From Streptomyces tirandamycinicus (GTDB lineage Bacteria > Actinomycetota > Actinomycetes > Streptomycetales > Streptomycetaceae), in NCBI RefSeq assembly GCF_003097515.1, contig NZ_CP029188.1, forward strand, positions 2,544,501-2,608,500: a DNA stretch of 64,000 bases, read 5' to 3'. The position numbers were made by a program, and so were the translations under genes. Shown here one piece after another: positions 28,388-38,240 of this stretch; positions within the stretch are counted from its first letter, which is position 1; every line of letters begins with the position of its first letter. The notes under the pieces were generated by a model. That model saw only the letters and a program-made list of their open reading frames with translations. It had not been told where the DNA came from and did not search any database.

Positions 28388-28785
28388 CGGAGTACCACCC
28401 TGAACGTCTGGTAGTGGTCGTCGGTGTAGTAGACCTCCCCCTCCCGTCCCGTGACGATGCGGCGTGCGCCGCGGTCGCGCTCGCCCGGCGTGGGCACGGT
28501 GTACTCCCGGTAGTAGCCCCGCTCGCGCTCGGGCAGCATCCCCTCGAGGTTGCCGAAGGTGCTGCCGTCCTTCCGGTACGGGAAGGGGCCGCCGTCGTCG
28601 ATCAGCCGCAGGGTCTCGCGGGCCTCCTGCGGCAGGTCGAAGGTGCGGACGGTGGCGAGGGCGGCGGGCGCCGTGGCGGCGGGGCTGTGCCCGGTGCCGG
28701 CGCCGCCGCCCGGGCAGCCCGTCAGCAGCAGGGCGGTGAGGGCCGTGAGCAGCACGAGGACGAGCGGCGAGGACCGGTTCGGCAT
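28384..28785 (-). CDS. Lipoprotein guanyl-specific ribonuclease (RNase Sa/barnase superfamily)
   Basis: The product of 133 residues opens with a lipoprotein signal peptide: hydrophobic helix 8-21 and lipobox LLTGC with Cys24 as the lipidated residue. The RNase domain (about 46-133) shows the N1/Sa layout: FPYRKDGSTFGN, general base Glu94 (YYREYTV), Arg108/109 (GARRIV) and His124 (DDHYQTF). It should be a guanine-specific RNase tethered outside the membrane. The inhibitor gene follows with a 4-base overlap. ATG at 28785 is chosen to give a normal signal peptide. Confidence 0.9.
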   Translation of the reverse strand: MPNRSSPLVLVLLTALTALLLTGCPGGGAGTGHSPAATAPAALATVRTFDLPQEARETLRLIDDGGPFPYRKDGSTFGNLEGMLPERERGYYREYTVPTPGERDRGARRIVTGREGEVYYTDDHYQTFRVVLR

Positions 28786-29015
28786 GCCGCCGATGCTGTC
28801 ACGCAGGGGCGGCGAAGGCGGTGAGGAGCGCCCGGCGCGGGGCGGGAACGCCCGTGCAGCAGGTGCAACAGATGCAGCAGATGACGAGGCCCGCGCTCGG
28901 GGTGACGGAAGCGTCACGAGCGGCCGGTACGCCGCCGGGCGCGTGCCACCGGTCTCCCGGCGGCCCGGCATCCCGGCGCCTGCGGCCCGATCCGCGCACG
29001 CCGCCGGACGGCCCG

Positions 29016-29131
29016 GCGACGACACGTCCCCGGCACCCCGCCCCGCGACGACACGTCCCCGGCACCCCGCCCCGCGACGGCGCGTCCCCGGCACCCCGCC
29101 CGGCACCCGGCGCGTCCCCGGCGCCCCGCCT
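29016..29131. repeat. 29-base tandem repeat, four copies
   Basis: Units start at 29016, 29045, 29074 and 29103. The shared core is CGTCCCCGGCACCCCGCCC; the first two copies are nearly identical and the fourth is most diverged. The period is not a multiple of 3 and there are no unique spacers, so it is neither coding nor CRISPR. It fills much of the 395-base gap between the RNase gene and the SorC regulator. Confidence 0.88.
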
Positions 29132-29180
29132 CGCCCCGCCGTGACCGCGCACGGCGGGCGGACCGGATCAGCGCCCGCGG

Positions 29181-30203
29181 TCAGTGGTCCGGGTCGGCCC
29201 GCTCCAGCGCCGGGCGCGGCGCGGGGCGGGACTCCGTGAGGAGGTAGTCCGCCGCCGCCGTGTCCGTCACCAGGCTGGTCACCAGACCGGACCGCAGCAC
29301 CGCCCCGATCGCCGCCGCCTTGCGCTGGCCTCCGGCGATGGCGACCACCTCGGGAATGCGGCGCAGCCGGTCGGCCTCGACGGTGATGCAGCGTTCGCCG
29401 AGGTCACGGCCGACGCGTCTGCCGTCGGCGTCGAACAGGTGGGCGGACATCTCGGCCGCGACACCGAGCGAGGCGTAGTGCGCCCGCTCCTCGTCGCTGA
29501 GCATGTCGTGCACCGTCGAGATGCCGGGCTCCCACGAGCCGATCGAGACACAGGCGACCGTGACCTTGTCGAAGTACTCGAAGGCGCGGGCGATGCCCGT
29601 CTGGTTGCGCAGCGCGGCCGCCGTCGCCGGGTCCGGCAGCAGCATCGGCGCGTAGATCGGGTGCGCCTCACCGCCGGACACCTGCGCGGCGCGCCGCACC
29701 GCCTCCACCGAGCCGCGCTCCGCGGTCCCGGCGTCGTACACCCCCGTGAGCTGGACGACCGTGCAGGGCGGCAGCCGGTCGAGCGCGGCCGCCATGTGGA
29801 TCGTGGAGCGGCCCCAGGCCAGACCCAGCACATCCCCCTCGGTGACGAGCTCACCGAGGAGATCCGCCGCGACCTCTCCGAGGTTCTCCGGGTCGGGCGA
29901 CTCGTCCGCGCCGTCGGACGGGGACTCCACGACCACCGCGTGCCGCAGTCCGTAGCGGGCGCGGAGCGCGTCGGAGCGCTCCGCGTCCAGCTCGGCTGGG
30001 ACGCGGATCTCGATCCGTACGAGGTCGCGTTCGAGCGCGGTCTCCAGGACCCGGGCCACCTTGAAGCGGCTGACGCCGAACTCCTCGGCGATCTGGATCT
30101 TGGACTTGCCCTCGAGATAGAAGCGTCGGGCCATGGCCGCCGCCTGCACCAGCTCCGCGGGTCCCATCCGCAGGGCCGACCGTCCCGCCGACATAGCAGA
30201 CAC
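29181..30203 (-). CDS. SorC/DeoR-type sugar-responsive transcriptional regulator
   Basis: The product of 340 residues has an N-terminal HTH (about 15-55, MARRFYLEGKSKIQIAEEFGVSRFKVARVLE) and a SorC sugar-phosphate-binding domain (about 70-325, GLAWGRSTIHMAAALDRLP; AIAGGQRKAAAIGAVLRSGLV). GTG at 30203 is preferred because GAGGAG lies 6 bases upstream; the GTG at 30227 has GGAG only one base away. It begins 100 bases downstream of rpe on the same strand, suggesting a role in pentose or sugar-phosphate metabolism. Its target is not evident. Confidence 0.88.
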   Translation of the reverse strand: MSAMSAGRSALRMGPAELVQAAAMARRFYLEGKSKIQIAEEFGVSRFKVARVLETALERDLVRIEIRVPAELDAERSDALRARYGLRHAVVVESPSDGADESPDPENLGEVAADLLGELVTEGDVLGLAWGRSTIHMAAALDRLPPCTVVQLTGVYDAGTAERGSVEAVRRAAQVSGGEAHPIYAPMLLPDPATAAALRNQTGIARAFEYFDKVTVACVSIGSWEPGISTVHDMLSDEERAHYASLGVAAEMSAHLFDADGRRVGRDLGERCITVEADRLRRIPEVVAIAGGQRKAAAIGAVLRSGLVTSLVTDTAAADYLLTESRPAPRPALERADPDH

Positions 30204-30302
30204 CGCGCTCTCCTCACTGCTGTTCACACTCCGGAACCGCCATCCTGACAGATCCGGGTGTTGTTGATCAGCCCGGTAGGGCCCCGTTCACCGAGCCGTG
30301 GC

Positions 30303-30986
30303 TCAGTGGTCGCACGCCCAGGGCGCCGACGCGATGGTCCGGTCGGCCTGCTCGCGCAGGGTCCGGACGGCCTGCGCCGGGTCCTCGGCTCCGTAGACCG
30401 CGGATCCGGCCACGAACACGTCGGCGCCCGCCTCGGCGCATCGCTCGATCGTGGACGCGGAGACCCCGCCGTCGACCTGGAGCCACAGCTCCAGACCGTG
30501 CTTGTTGATGAGCTCCCTGGTGCGGCGGATCTTGGGGAGCATGATGTCGAGGAACGCCTGGCCGCCGAAACCGGGCTCCACGGTCATGACCAGCAGCATG
30601 TCGAGCTCGGGGAGCAGGTCCTCGTACGGCTCGATGGGGGTGGCGGGCTTGAGCGCCATGGCGGCGCGCGCGCCCTTGGCCCGGATCTCCCTGGCCAGCC
30701 GCACCGGGGCCGCGGCGGCCTCCGCGTGGAAGGTGACGGAGCCGGCTCCGGCCTCCACGTACTGCGGTGCCCAGCGGTCCGGGTTCTCGATCATGAGATG
30801 GCAGTCCAGCGGGGTGTCCGTCGCCCGGCTCAGCGACTCGACGACCGGAACGCCCAGCGTCAGATTGGGCACGAAGTGGTTGTCCATGACATCGACGTGG
30901 AGCCAGTCGGCGCCCTCGACCGCCTGCGCCTCCTCGGCGAGTCGGGCGAAGTCGGCGGACAGGATGCTGGGGTTGATCTGGGCCAT
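30303..30986 (-). CDS. rpe: Ribulose-phosphate 3-epimerase
   Basis: Interconverts ribulose 5-phosphate and xylulose 5-phosphate in the pentose phosphate pathway. The 227 residues form a TIM barrel with the family markers [29 protein letters not shown] (metal-binding His and catalytic Asp), [14 protein letters not shown] and QVDGGVS (second catalytic Asp). Start ATG at 30986. It lies downstream of rsmB across a 375-base gap that contains tandem repeats. Confidence 0.95.
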   Translation of the reverse strand: MAQINPSILSADFARLAEEAQAVEGADWLHVDVMDNHFVPNLTLGVPVVESLSRATDTPLDCHLMIENPDRWAPQYVEAGAGSVTFHAEAAAAPVRLAREIRAKGARAAMALKPATPIEPYEDLLPELDMLLVMTVEPGFGGQAFLDIMLPKIRRTRELINKHGLELWLQVDGGVSASTIERCAEAGADVFVAGSAVYGAEDPAQAVRTLREQADRTIASAPWACDH

Positions 30987-31222
30987 GTGCCAAGACTGCC
31001 ATGCTCCCGGGCACTTCTCGGCCCCGGATCCGGAGGAAGCCGCCCTTTCCGCGGCATCGCCCGCTCCAGGGGCAGCGCAATCACCATGAATCCGGCATCT
31101 CGCACCGGACCGGTGGTACCCGCCCGGTCCGCCGGACTGTTCCCGCCGGGCCCCGCCGGGCCTGCCGCCCGGCCGATCCCGGCCGATCCCGGCCGAGGGT
31201 CACCCGGTCCGCTCACCCGGCA

Positions 31223-31350
31223 GGCACACGCCGCCCCGGTCTCGGGCCCCAGTCGGCACACGCCGCCCCGGTCTCGGGCCCCAGTCGGCACACGCCGCCC
31301 CGGTCCGGGACCCCGGGCGGCACACGCCGTCCGGGTACGAGGCCCGGGCG
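31223..31350. repeat. 32-base tandem repeat, four copies
   Basis: Units starting GGCACACGCCGCCCCGGT begin at 31223, 31255, 31287 and 31319. The first two are almost identical, and the last is diverged (GTCCGGGTACGAGG). The array occupies the gap between rsmB (ends 31362) and rpe and stops about 12 bases from the rsmB stop codon. It has no spacers and no coding potential. It may act as a boundary or terminator-like structure, but no clean hairpin is seen. Confidence 0.88.
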
Positions 31351-31361
31351 GCGCAGCGCCG

Positions 31362-32792
31362 TCAGGCCGTGCGGCGCAGCAGTGCCAGGTACATGGCGTC
31401 CGTGCCGTGGAGGTGCGGCCACAGCTGGACGTCCGGGCCGTCGCCCAGGGCCGGTACACCCGGCATCAGGGGGCGGGCGTCGATCCACTCGGCCCGGATC
31501 GGGCCGCCCTGCTCCCCGAGCACGTCGTCGACGACCGCGCGGGTCTCGGCGGGATGCGGCGAGCACGTGGCGTATCCGACCACTCCGCCGACCCGGACCG
31601 ACTGCAGCGCCTCGCGGAGCAGGGCCCGCTGGAGCGGGGCGAATCCGTCCAGGTCCTCGGGGCGGCGCCGCCAGCGGGCCTCGGGACGGCGGCGGAGCGC
31701 GCCCAGACCCGTGCAGGGCACGTCGACGAGGACCCGGTCGAAGGCCCCCGGCCGCCAGGCAGGGCGGGTGCCGTCCGCGGTCACCACCTGGTACGGGCCG
31801 GGATTGCCCGCCAGCGCCCGCTCGACGAGACGGGCCCGGTGCGGCTGCTTCTCGGCCGCGACCAGGGCGGCACCGCGCTCGGCGGCCAGCGCGCCCAGCA
31901 GGGCCGCCTTGCCGCCCGGCCCCGCGCACCCGTCCAGCCAGCTCTCGTCCGGGCCGTCCAGCGGCGCTCCGGCGAGGGCGAGCGCCACGAGTTGGCTGCC
32001 CTCGTCCTGCACCCCTGCCCGTCCTTCCCGCACCGGGCCGAGGGCGCCCGGCTCACCGCCCTCGGCGAGCCGTACGGCGTACGGCGACCAGCGTCCGGGC
32101 AGCCCGCCGTCCTCACCGAGCAGGGAGAGCAGCTCGCCCGCGGTCGACCGGCCCGGCCTGGCGACCAGCGTCACCTCGGGCCGCTCGTTGTCGGCCGCCA
32201 GCAGGTCCTCGATGCCGGCCCGGCCGCCGCCCAGGGCGTCCCACAGGGCCGAGACGACCCAGCGGGGGTGCGAGTGGACGACGGCGAGGTGGTCCTCGGG
32301 GTCCTCGTCGTAGGGCGGTGCGACCAGCTCCAGCCAGCCGTCGAGGTCGTGCCGCGAGATCCGGCGCAGTACGGCGTTCACGAACTTGGCCCGGCCGTCG
32401 CCGAGGACCACCCGGGCCAGCTCGACGCTCGCGGACACCGCGGCGTGGGTCGGGATGCGCGTGCCCAGCAACTGGTGCGCGCCCAGCGACAGTACGTCGA
32501 GGACCGGCGGGTCGACCTCGCGGAGCGGCCGGTCCACGCACTCGGCGATGATCGCGTCGTAGGTGCCCTGCCGGCGGAGCGTGCCGTACACCAGCTCCGT
32601 GGCGAGAGCCGCGTCCCGGCTGTCGAAGCCGTCCTGCTCACGGGCCCTGCGCAGCAGCGGGGGCAGGACGAGGTTGGCGTAGGCGTCGCGCTCGTCCACG
32701 GCCCGCAGCGCGTCGAAGGCGAGGATCCGTACGGGGTCCTTCTTCGGGGGACGGTAGGGCTGGGAGGGACGGCGACGGCTCTGCTGGCTCAA
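31362..32792 (-). CDS. rsmB: 16S rRNA m5C967-type methyltransferase (RsmB/Sun)
   Basis: The product of 476 residues has an N-terminal NusB-like RNA-binding domain (about 20-150, RILAFDALRAVDERDAYANL) and a C-terminal SAM-dependent methyltransferase domain with motif I (LDGCAGPGGKAALLGAL) and the two cysteines of m5C enzymes (VDVPCTGLGALRRRPEARW and YATCSPHPAET). It methylates a cytosine in 16S rRNA. The start is TTG, supported by GGAG 5 bases upstream. It follows fmt by 200 bases, as in many bacteria where the two are linked. Confidence 0.93.
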   Translation of the reverse strand: MSQQSRRRPSQPYRPPKKDPVRILAFDALRAVDERDAYANLVLPPLLRRAREQDGFDSRDAALATELVYGTLRRQGTYDAIIAECVDRPLREVDPPVLDVLSLGAHQLLGTRIPTHAAVSASVELARVVLGDGRAKFVNAVLRRISRHDLDGWLELVAPPYDEDPEDHLAVVHSHPRWVVSALWDALGGGRAGIEDLLAADNERPEVTLVARPGRSTAGELLSLLGEDGGLPGRWSPYAVRLAEGGEPGALGPVREGRAGVQDEGSQLVALALAGAPLDGPDESWLDGCAGPGGKAALLGALAAERGAALVAAEKQPHRARLVERALAGNPGPYQVVTADGTRPAWRPGAFDRVLVDVPCTGLGALRRRPEARWRRRPEDLDGFAPLQRALLREALQSVRVGGVVGYATCSPHPAETRAVVDDVLGEQGGPIRAEWIDARPLMPGVPALGDGPDVQLWPHLHGTDAMYLALLRRTA

Positions 32793-32867
32793 AGGTGCTC
32801 CGCGTTCCGGAAAGGTCGAACCCCTTCAGCCTACGACGGCCGGCCGGGCGCCCCGCCCCGTCCCCGC

Positions 32868-32930
32868 CCTTCCCGACCCTTCCCGGCCCTTCCCGGCCCT
32901 TCTCGGCCCTTCCCGACCGTTCCCGTCGGT
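32868..32930. repeat. 10-base tandem repeat between fmt and rsmB
   Basis: CCCTTCCCGG (with small changes to CTCGG, CCGAC and CCGTC) is repeated about six times. On the transcribed strand this gives repeated GGGAAGGGCC in the fmt-rsmB intercistronic RNA, a purine-rich G-run sequence. Confidence 0.85.
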
Positions 32931-32992
32931 CCCGGGGCCGGCGCCCGCGCTCGGGAGCCGAGCGTCTCGGGTCCTGATCGTGCGGCCCGCGC

Positions 32993-33925
32993 TCAGGAGC
33001 CGAGCGTCTCCCCCGGGGCGATCCGCACGCCGCGGGCCCAGTCGGCGGCGCGCATCGGCTTCTTGCCCTGCGGCTGGACCCAGTGCAGTTCGACGGCGTG
33101 CGAACCGGTGCCGGCGAGTACGTGGTTCTTGCCCACCGAGAGCTCCCCGGGTGACAGCTCCGCACGGTCCGGCAGCGGCCTCACGTTGATCAGCTTCAGG
33201 CGCTCACCGCGGAACAGCGTCCAGGCGCCGGGTGCGGGAGTGCAGCCGCGGACGAGGCGGTCGATGCGGAGGGCCGGCGTGTGCCAGTCCACGTGGGCGT
33301 CCTCGACGGTGATCTTCGGCGCCAGGGTGACCCCGTCGGCCGGCTGGGGCACGGCTTCCAGGGACCCGTCCTCGATGCCGTCCATGGTCGCGGACAGCAG
33401 CCCGGCTCCCGCGAAGGCGAGCCGGGTGAGCAGGTCGCCGCTGGTGTCCGTCGGCCGCACGTGCTCGGTGACCACGCCGTACACCGGGCCCGAGTCCAGC
33501 CCCTCCTCGATCCGGAACGTGGAGGCGCCGGTCATCTCGTCACCCGCGAGGATCGCGTGCTGCACCGGGGCCGCGCCGCGCCAGGCGGGCAGCAGCGAGA
33601 AGTGCAGATTGACCCAGCCCCGGGCGGGGATGTCCAGCGCCTCCTTGGGGAGGAGGGCCCCGTAGGCGACCACGGGGCAGCAGTCCGGCGCGAGTTCGCG
33701 CAGCCGGGCGAGGAAGTCCTCGTCCCTCGGCCTCGCGGGCTTCAGTACCTCGATCCCGGCCTCGTGCGCCCGCTGGGCGACCGGGCTGGCCACCAGGCGG
33801 CGGCCGCGGCCCGCGGGGGCGTCCGGACGGGTGACGACCGCCACCACCTCGTGCCGGTCGGAGGCGATCAGGGCGTCCAGGGCGGGTACGGCGACCTCGG
33901 GGGTGCCTGCGAAGACAAGTTTCAC
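32993..33925 (-). CDS. fmt: Methionyl-tRNA formyltransferase
   Basis: Formylates initiator Met-tRNA using 10-formyl-tetrahydrofolate. The 310 residues show the N-terminal formyltransferase domain ([19 protein letters not shown]; the catalytic Asn-His-Asp region as [19 protein letters not shown] and LDSGPVY) and the C-terminal OB-like domain (about 210-300). Start is GTG with GAGG 8 bases upstream. The usual upstream partner def is absent: directly upstream is the decayed TnpB region. A TAGACT hexamer at 33971-33976 (minus strand) could be its -10. Confidence 0.95.
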   Translation of the reverse strand: MKLVFAGTPEVAVPALDALIASDRHEVVAVVTRPDAPAGRGRRLVASPVAQRAHEAGIEVLKPARPRDEDFLARLRELAPDCCPVVAYGALLPKEALDIPARGWVNLHFSLLPAWRGAAPVQHAILAGDEMTGASTFRIEEGLDSGPVYGVVTEHVRPTDTSGDLLTRLAFAGAGLLSATMDGIEDGSLEAVPQPADGVTLAPKITVEDAHVDWHTPALRIDRLVRGCTPAPGAWTLFRGERLKLINVRPLPDRAELSPGELSVGKNHVLAGTGSHAVELHWVQPQGKKPMRAADWARGVRIAPGETLGS

Positions 33926-33970
33926 TGGTAATACCTCGCTCTGTGTACCGGGGTGATCGCGCGACGCACC

Positions 33971-33976
33971 AGTCTA
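33971..33976 (-). promoter_or_regulatory. Possible -10 element for fmt
   Basis: TAGACT on the minus strand matches the Streptomyces HrdB-type -10 (TANNNT), about 46 bases before the fmt start. No matching -35 is seen at 17-18 bases. A TTGACA at 34076-34071 has no well-placed -10. Confidence 0.35.
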
Positions 33977-34179
33977 TGGGGCGGGCCGACAGGGGGCGCG
34001 CGGACTGACGTGCGCCCCGCGCATGTGCGCTCGCACCTGCGGAGCGTGACCAGATCACCTGGTGGCGCGTTGTCAAGGGAGATTGACCGAAGCGGGCTGC
34101 CGGTGCGGCCCGACCCCCTTTCAACTCCGGTTCGAGAGGCTTGTTCGTGACTCCACCCACGCGTAGACGCGCGGGCTTC

Positions 34180-34850
34180 CTGCGTCGGTGGCCGAGCCGC
34201 CGCGCAGAGGACCAGCCCGGCCCTGTCGAGGACGTTCGTCGCGCCGACGTGGTCCCCGTTCGCCGCGAACCCGCACGCCGTGCACGGCAACCTTTCCCGG
34301 GTCACGCGGTTCTCCGTCGCGACGTGCCCGCAGTGGGAGCACGTGCGGGAGGTGTCGCGCGCGGCCACCGGGACCACCAGGCGACCGGCACTCTCAGCCC
34401 TGTTCGCCGGGATTGCGAGGAACTGCGCCCAACCCGCGTCGAGGGTTGCGCGGTTGAGCCCGGCGTTCGCGGCAGCACCGTCCGGGAGGAAGCCGCCGGG
34501 CCGCTCGGGGTCGGCCGTGGGTACGGGGCTCTTGGTCACACCCGCCGTGTCCAGCCGCTCGTGCGCGATCACGTCGTGGTCGCCGACGAGCGCGCGGGCG
34601 GTCCCGGGGTGGATTCCCCCGGTGGGCGGCAGCTCCTCGGCGAGCACCTCGTCGCAGGCGAGGACGACGTACCAGCGGTTGCCTTCGCGCTTGACGCTGA
34701 TCGTCCTGACGCGGCCCCGCCGCTCCGGGTCGACCGCGCGGATCTCCCTGAGCTGCGCGGACCGGTCCCCGTACGTGATGCTCGTCTTCGAGGTGTGCCG
34801 CCGGGCGTCCCGGCGCTCCCGCAGCACGCCGTTGTGCCGGGAGCGGTGAT
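34180..34850 (-). pseudogene. Decayed TnpB (IS605 OrfB-type) with lost RuvC-I aspartate and internal deletion
   Basis: An open frame on the minus strand retains the centre and C-terminus of TnpB: ISVKREGNRWYVVLACDEV, then GIHPGTA where RuvC-I normally reads GIDxG (Asp to His), joined at once to ALVGDHDVIAHERLDTAG (RuvC-II Glu kept), then LDAGWAQFLAI, the zinc ribbon TCSHCGHV...LPCTACGF and NGDHVGATNV (RuvC-III Asp kept). About 60-70 residues normally between RuvC-I and II are missing, and the N-terminal domain is absent. The frame runs open on both sides only because of base composition. It cannot be an active nuclease. Confidence 0.8.
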
Positions 34851-34919
34851 CGCGCGGCGTCTCGCCCAGCGCAGCCGTCCGGCGGGCCGTGGGTCGCGGG
34901 AGGACGGTGTGTGCGCGGA

Positions 34920-35726
<807 letters not shown>

Positions 35727-36074
35727 CCCGGCCCCTCCCCCGGTCCGCCCCGGCACACCCTCGCGGTGCACCGGGGCGGACCCTCCCGTGCCCTGCAGTG
35801 CCGTGCTCTGCCGTACCGAGGCGGTGCGGGGGGCGGGGCCCCGGCGGTGCGGTGTGTCATGCCGAGCCGAGCCGGTACGGCGCCGCCGCGAACGCAGGCG
35901 GTCACATCCGGCGACGGGCGGACGGGGCCGCGGGCCCGCACCGCACGCCCCGCGGCCCCGCCGGGCCCGGCGCAATCCCTCGCGGAACGGACCCGCAGCA
36001 CCGGCACCCGCACCGGCACCGGGAAACACCCCGAGGGTGACCGCCCGAGCGGCGCGTACCGCACGGGCCACACG
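35727..36074. other. Intergenic region, no feature recognised
   Basis: About 350 GC-rich bases lie between the HTH-like gene and the convergent priA. Short direct repeats such as GGCACCCGCACCGG are present, but no clean terminator hairpin, promoter or coding frame with plausible codon use was found. Confidence 0.6.
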
Positions 36075-38240
36075 TCAGCCGATGTCCGGCGGGTCCACCC
36101 GGATCCGTACCGGCTCGCCGCCCCGTGCGAGCCTCGCGGCCTGGGCCGACTTCAGCGCGGCGGCGAGTGCGGCGCCGCTGCCGGGCGGTACGCGCAGCAG
36201 GGCGCGCTCCCACTGCTCCCCCGGCCCGCGTCCCCCCCGAGGGGCCTGCGGAGGGTCGCCGGGGCGGCGCGGCCGCCCCGGAGGGGGCGGCGGGAGGGGC
36301 ACCGGCCCGAGCACCTCGGCGTCGCCGGGAAGGGACACTCCGGCCAGGAAGTCCGCCACCGCCTCCGCCCGCCCGGTCACCGAGGCCATCCGCGACACCG
36401 GCGGGAATCCCAGCTCGGCGCGCTCCGCCAGCTCGCGCCGGGCATGACCGGCCGGATCCCACCGCACCAGGGCCTGGACCGGACGCAGCGTGGGCTCGGC
36501 GACCACCACGACCGTGCCGCCCTCCGTCTGGCTCCGCACCAGTGCGGCGGCCCCCGTCCAGCGCCGGAGCGCCTCCTCCCCCGCCCGCAGGTCGGGCCGC
36601 CCGAGCATGGCCCAGCCGTCGAGCAGCAGCGCCGCCGCGTAGCCGCCCTCGGCCACCGGCTCGGCGCCCGGCGTGCTGACCACCAGCGCGGGTCGGCCGG
36701 GTACGGAGTCCAGCACGTGGTCCCGCCCCGACGTCCGCACGGGCACCGCGGGAAACGCCCGCCCCAGTTCCTCCGCCGTGCGCCGGGCCCCCACGATCCG
36801 GGCGCGCAGCCGCGCTCCGCCGCACTCGGCGCAGTGCCAGCCGGCGGCGTCCCGTCCGCACCAGCCGCACCGGAGGTCCTGCTCCCGCGGGGCCTCCAGC
36901 GGTCCCGCGCAGTGGCCGCAGCGCGCGGGCGCCCGGCAGCGCTCGCAGGCCAGCTTCGGCACGTAGCCGCGGCGGGGCACCTGGACCAGCACCGGACCCG
37001 AGCGCAGCCCCTCCCGTACGGTCTGCCACGCCAGCGTCGGCAGCCGGGCGGCCCGTGCCGCCTCGTCGCGGGCGAGATCGCCGTCGCCGACCGTGCGGAT
37101 CAGCGGCGCGGCACGGCGCACCTGTCCACGGTCCGCGGCCAGCGGCCGCGCCCAGCCGGTCTCGACGAGCTGGGCGGCCTCCACCGTGCAGCTCACGCCG
37201 CCCAGCAGGAATCCGCAGTGCTCGTGCGCCGCACGCAGCAGCAGCACCTCCCGGGCGTGCGGCAGCGGCGCGTGCTGCTCGCTGTGGCTGGAGTCCCCGT
37301 CGTCCCATATCGCGACCAGCCCGAGGTCCCGGACCGGCGCGAACATCGCCGCGCGCGTCCCGACCACCGCCCGTACCGAGCCGCGCCGCACGGAGAGCCA
37401 CTGCCCGTACCGCTTCTCGGGGCCGGCCTCCGCGGTGAGGACGGCATGGCGTCCGGCGCCGAGCAGTTCGGTCAGGGCCGCGTCCACCCGGGCCACGGCC
37501 CGCCCGTCCGGGAGGACCACCAGCGCACCCCGGCCGGACGCGAGGGTCGCCGCGACGGCCACCGCCAGCTCACCGGCCCACTGCGGTCCCGGCAGTGCCG
37601 TCCACACGGCCCTCGGCACGCCCCCGCCCGCCAGCGCGTTCAGAAAGGCGGGACCCTGCTCGTACCGGGTCCAGGTGCCCGGCTCCGGCGCCGCCGGGGA
37701 CGGCAGCGGAGGGGGCGACGGCCGGGACTCGGCGCGTGCGCTCCTGGGCGGCACGGCGAGCTGGAGCACGTCGGCGAGACTGCCCGCGTACCGGTCGGCG
37801 ACCGCTCTGGCCAGACCGAGCAGTCCGGGGCTGAGCACGGGCTCGGGCGAGACCACGCCCGCGAGGGCGGCGAGCGGGCCCGAGTAGTCGGAGTCGGCCC
37901 GCCGCTCGACGATGAACCCGTCGATCAGCCGGCCGCCTTCGCGGCGGCCCTCCCGCACCTGGTGGGACCCGGCGCCGAAGCGCACCCGGACCCGCACCCC
38001 GGGCTGCGCGTCCTCGTCCAGTTCCTCGGGCACCGCGTAGTCGAAGTACTGGTCGAGGTGGAGTACGCCCTTGTTCACCACCACCCGGGCCACCGGCCGT
38101 TCCCCGGCGAGGGCCGCTCCCCGCCAGGTGCGCGGCTTGGCCCGCGGCTTCGCGGCCTTGCGCACGGTCTCCCGGATCAGCGCAAGCTGCTCCGGCGAAC
38201 CGTCCCCGGGCCGCTCGGAGGCTTCGTCGGCGCTGCTCAC
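36075..38240 (-). CDS. priA: Primosomal protein N' (PriA), actinobacterial form without helicase motifs
   Basis: The product of 721 residues has the N-terminal 3'-DNA-binding domain (RVVVNKGVLHLDQYFDYAVPEEL, about 45-140), a central region, the zinc-binding domain with eight cysteines in CxxC pairs (LACERCRAPARCGHCAG ... LRCGWCG ... HCAECGG, about 440-490) and a C-terminal domain. The Walker A GxTGSGKT is replaced by LPGPQWAGELA, and DEEH by WDDGDSSHSEQH, so ATP hydrolysis is unlikely. This loss is known for actinobacterial PriA. GTG at 38240 follows AGGA by 8 bases. The role would be structural in replication restart. Confidence 0.88.
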   Translation of the reverse strand: MSSADEASERPGDGSPEQLALIRETVRKAAKPRAKPRTWRGAALAGERPVARVVVNKGVLHLDQYFDYAVPEELDEDAQPGVRVRVRFGAGSHQVREGRREGGRLIDGFIVERRADSDYSGPLAALAGVVSPEPVLSPGLLGLARAVADRYAGSLADVLQLAVPPRSARAESRPSPPPLPSPAAPEPGTWTRYEQGPAFLNALAGGGVPRAVWTALPGPQWAGELAVAVAATLASGRGALVVLPDGRAVARVDAALTELLGAGRHAVLTAEAGPEKRYGQWLSVRRGSVRAVVGTRAAMFAPVRDLGLVAIWDDGDSSHSEQHAPLPHAREVLLLRAAHEHCGFLLGGVSCTVEAAQLVETGWARPLAADRGQVRRAAPLIRTVGDGDLARDEAARAARLPTLAWQTVREGLRSGPVLVQVPRRGYVPKLACERCRAPARCGHCAGPLEAPREQDLRCGWCGRDAAGWHCAECGGARLRARIVGARRTAEELGRAFPAVPVRTSGRDHVLDSVPGRPALVVSTPGAEPVAEGGYAAALLLDGWAMLGRPDLRAGEEALRRWTGAAALVRSQTEGGTVVVVAEPTLRPVQALVRWDPAGHARRELAERAELGFPPVSRMASVTGRAEAVADFLAGVSLPGDAEVLGPVPLPPPPPGRPRRPGDPPQAPRGGRGPGEQWERALLRVPPGSGAALAAALKSAQAARLARGGEPVRIRVDPPDIG

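Noticed and set aside
29016..31350. CRISPR arrays at the 29- and 32-base repeats
   Set aside because: Repeats abut each other with no unique spacers, and no cas genes are present.
30258..33665. Open frame of about 1135 codons on the plus strand
   Set aside because: It is the antisense shadow of rpe, rsmB and fmt; composition is low complexity with no domain.
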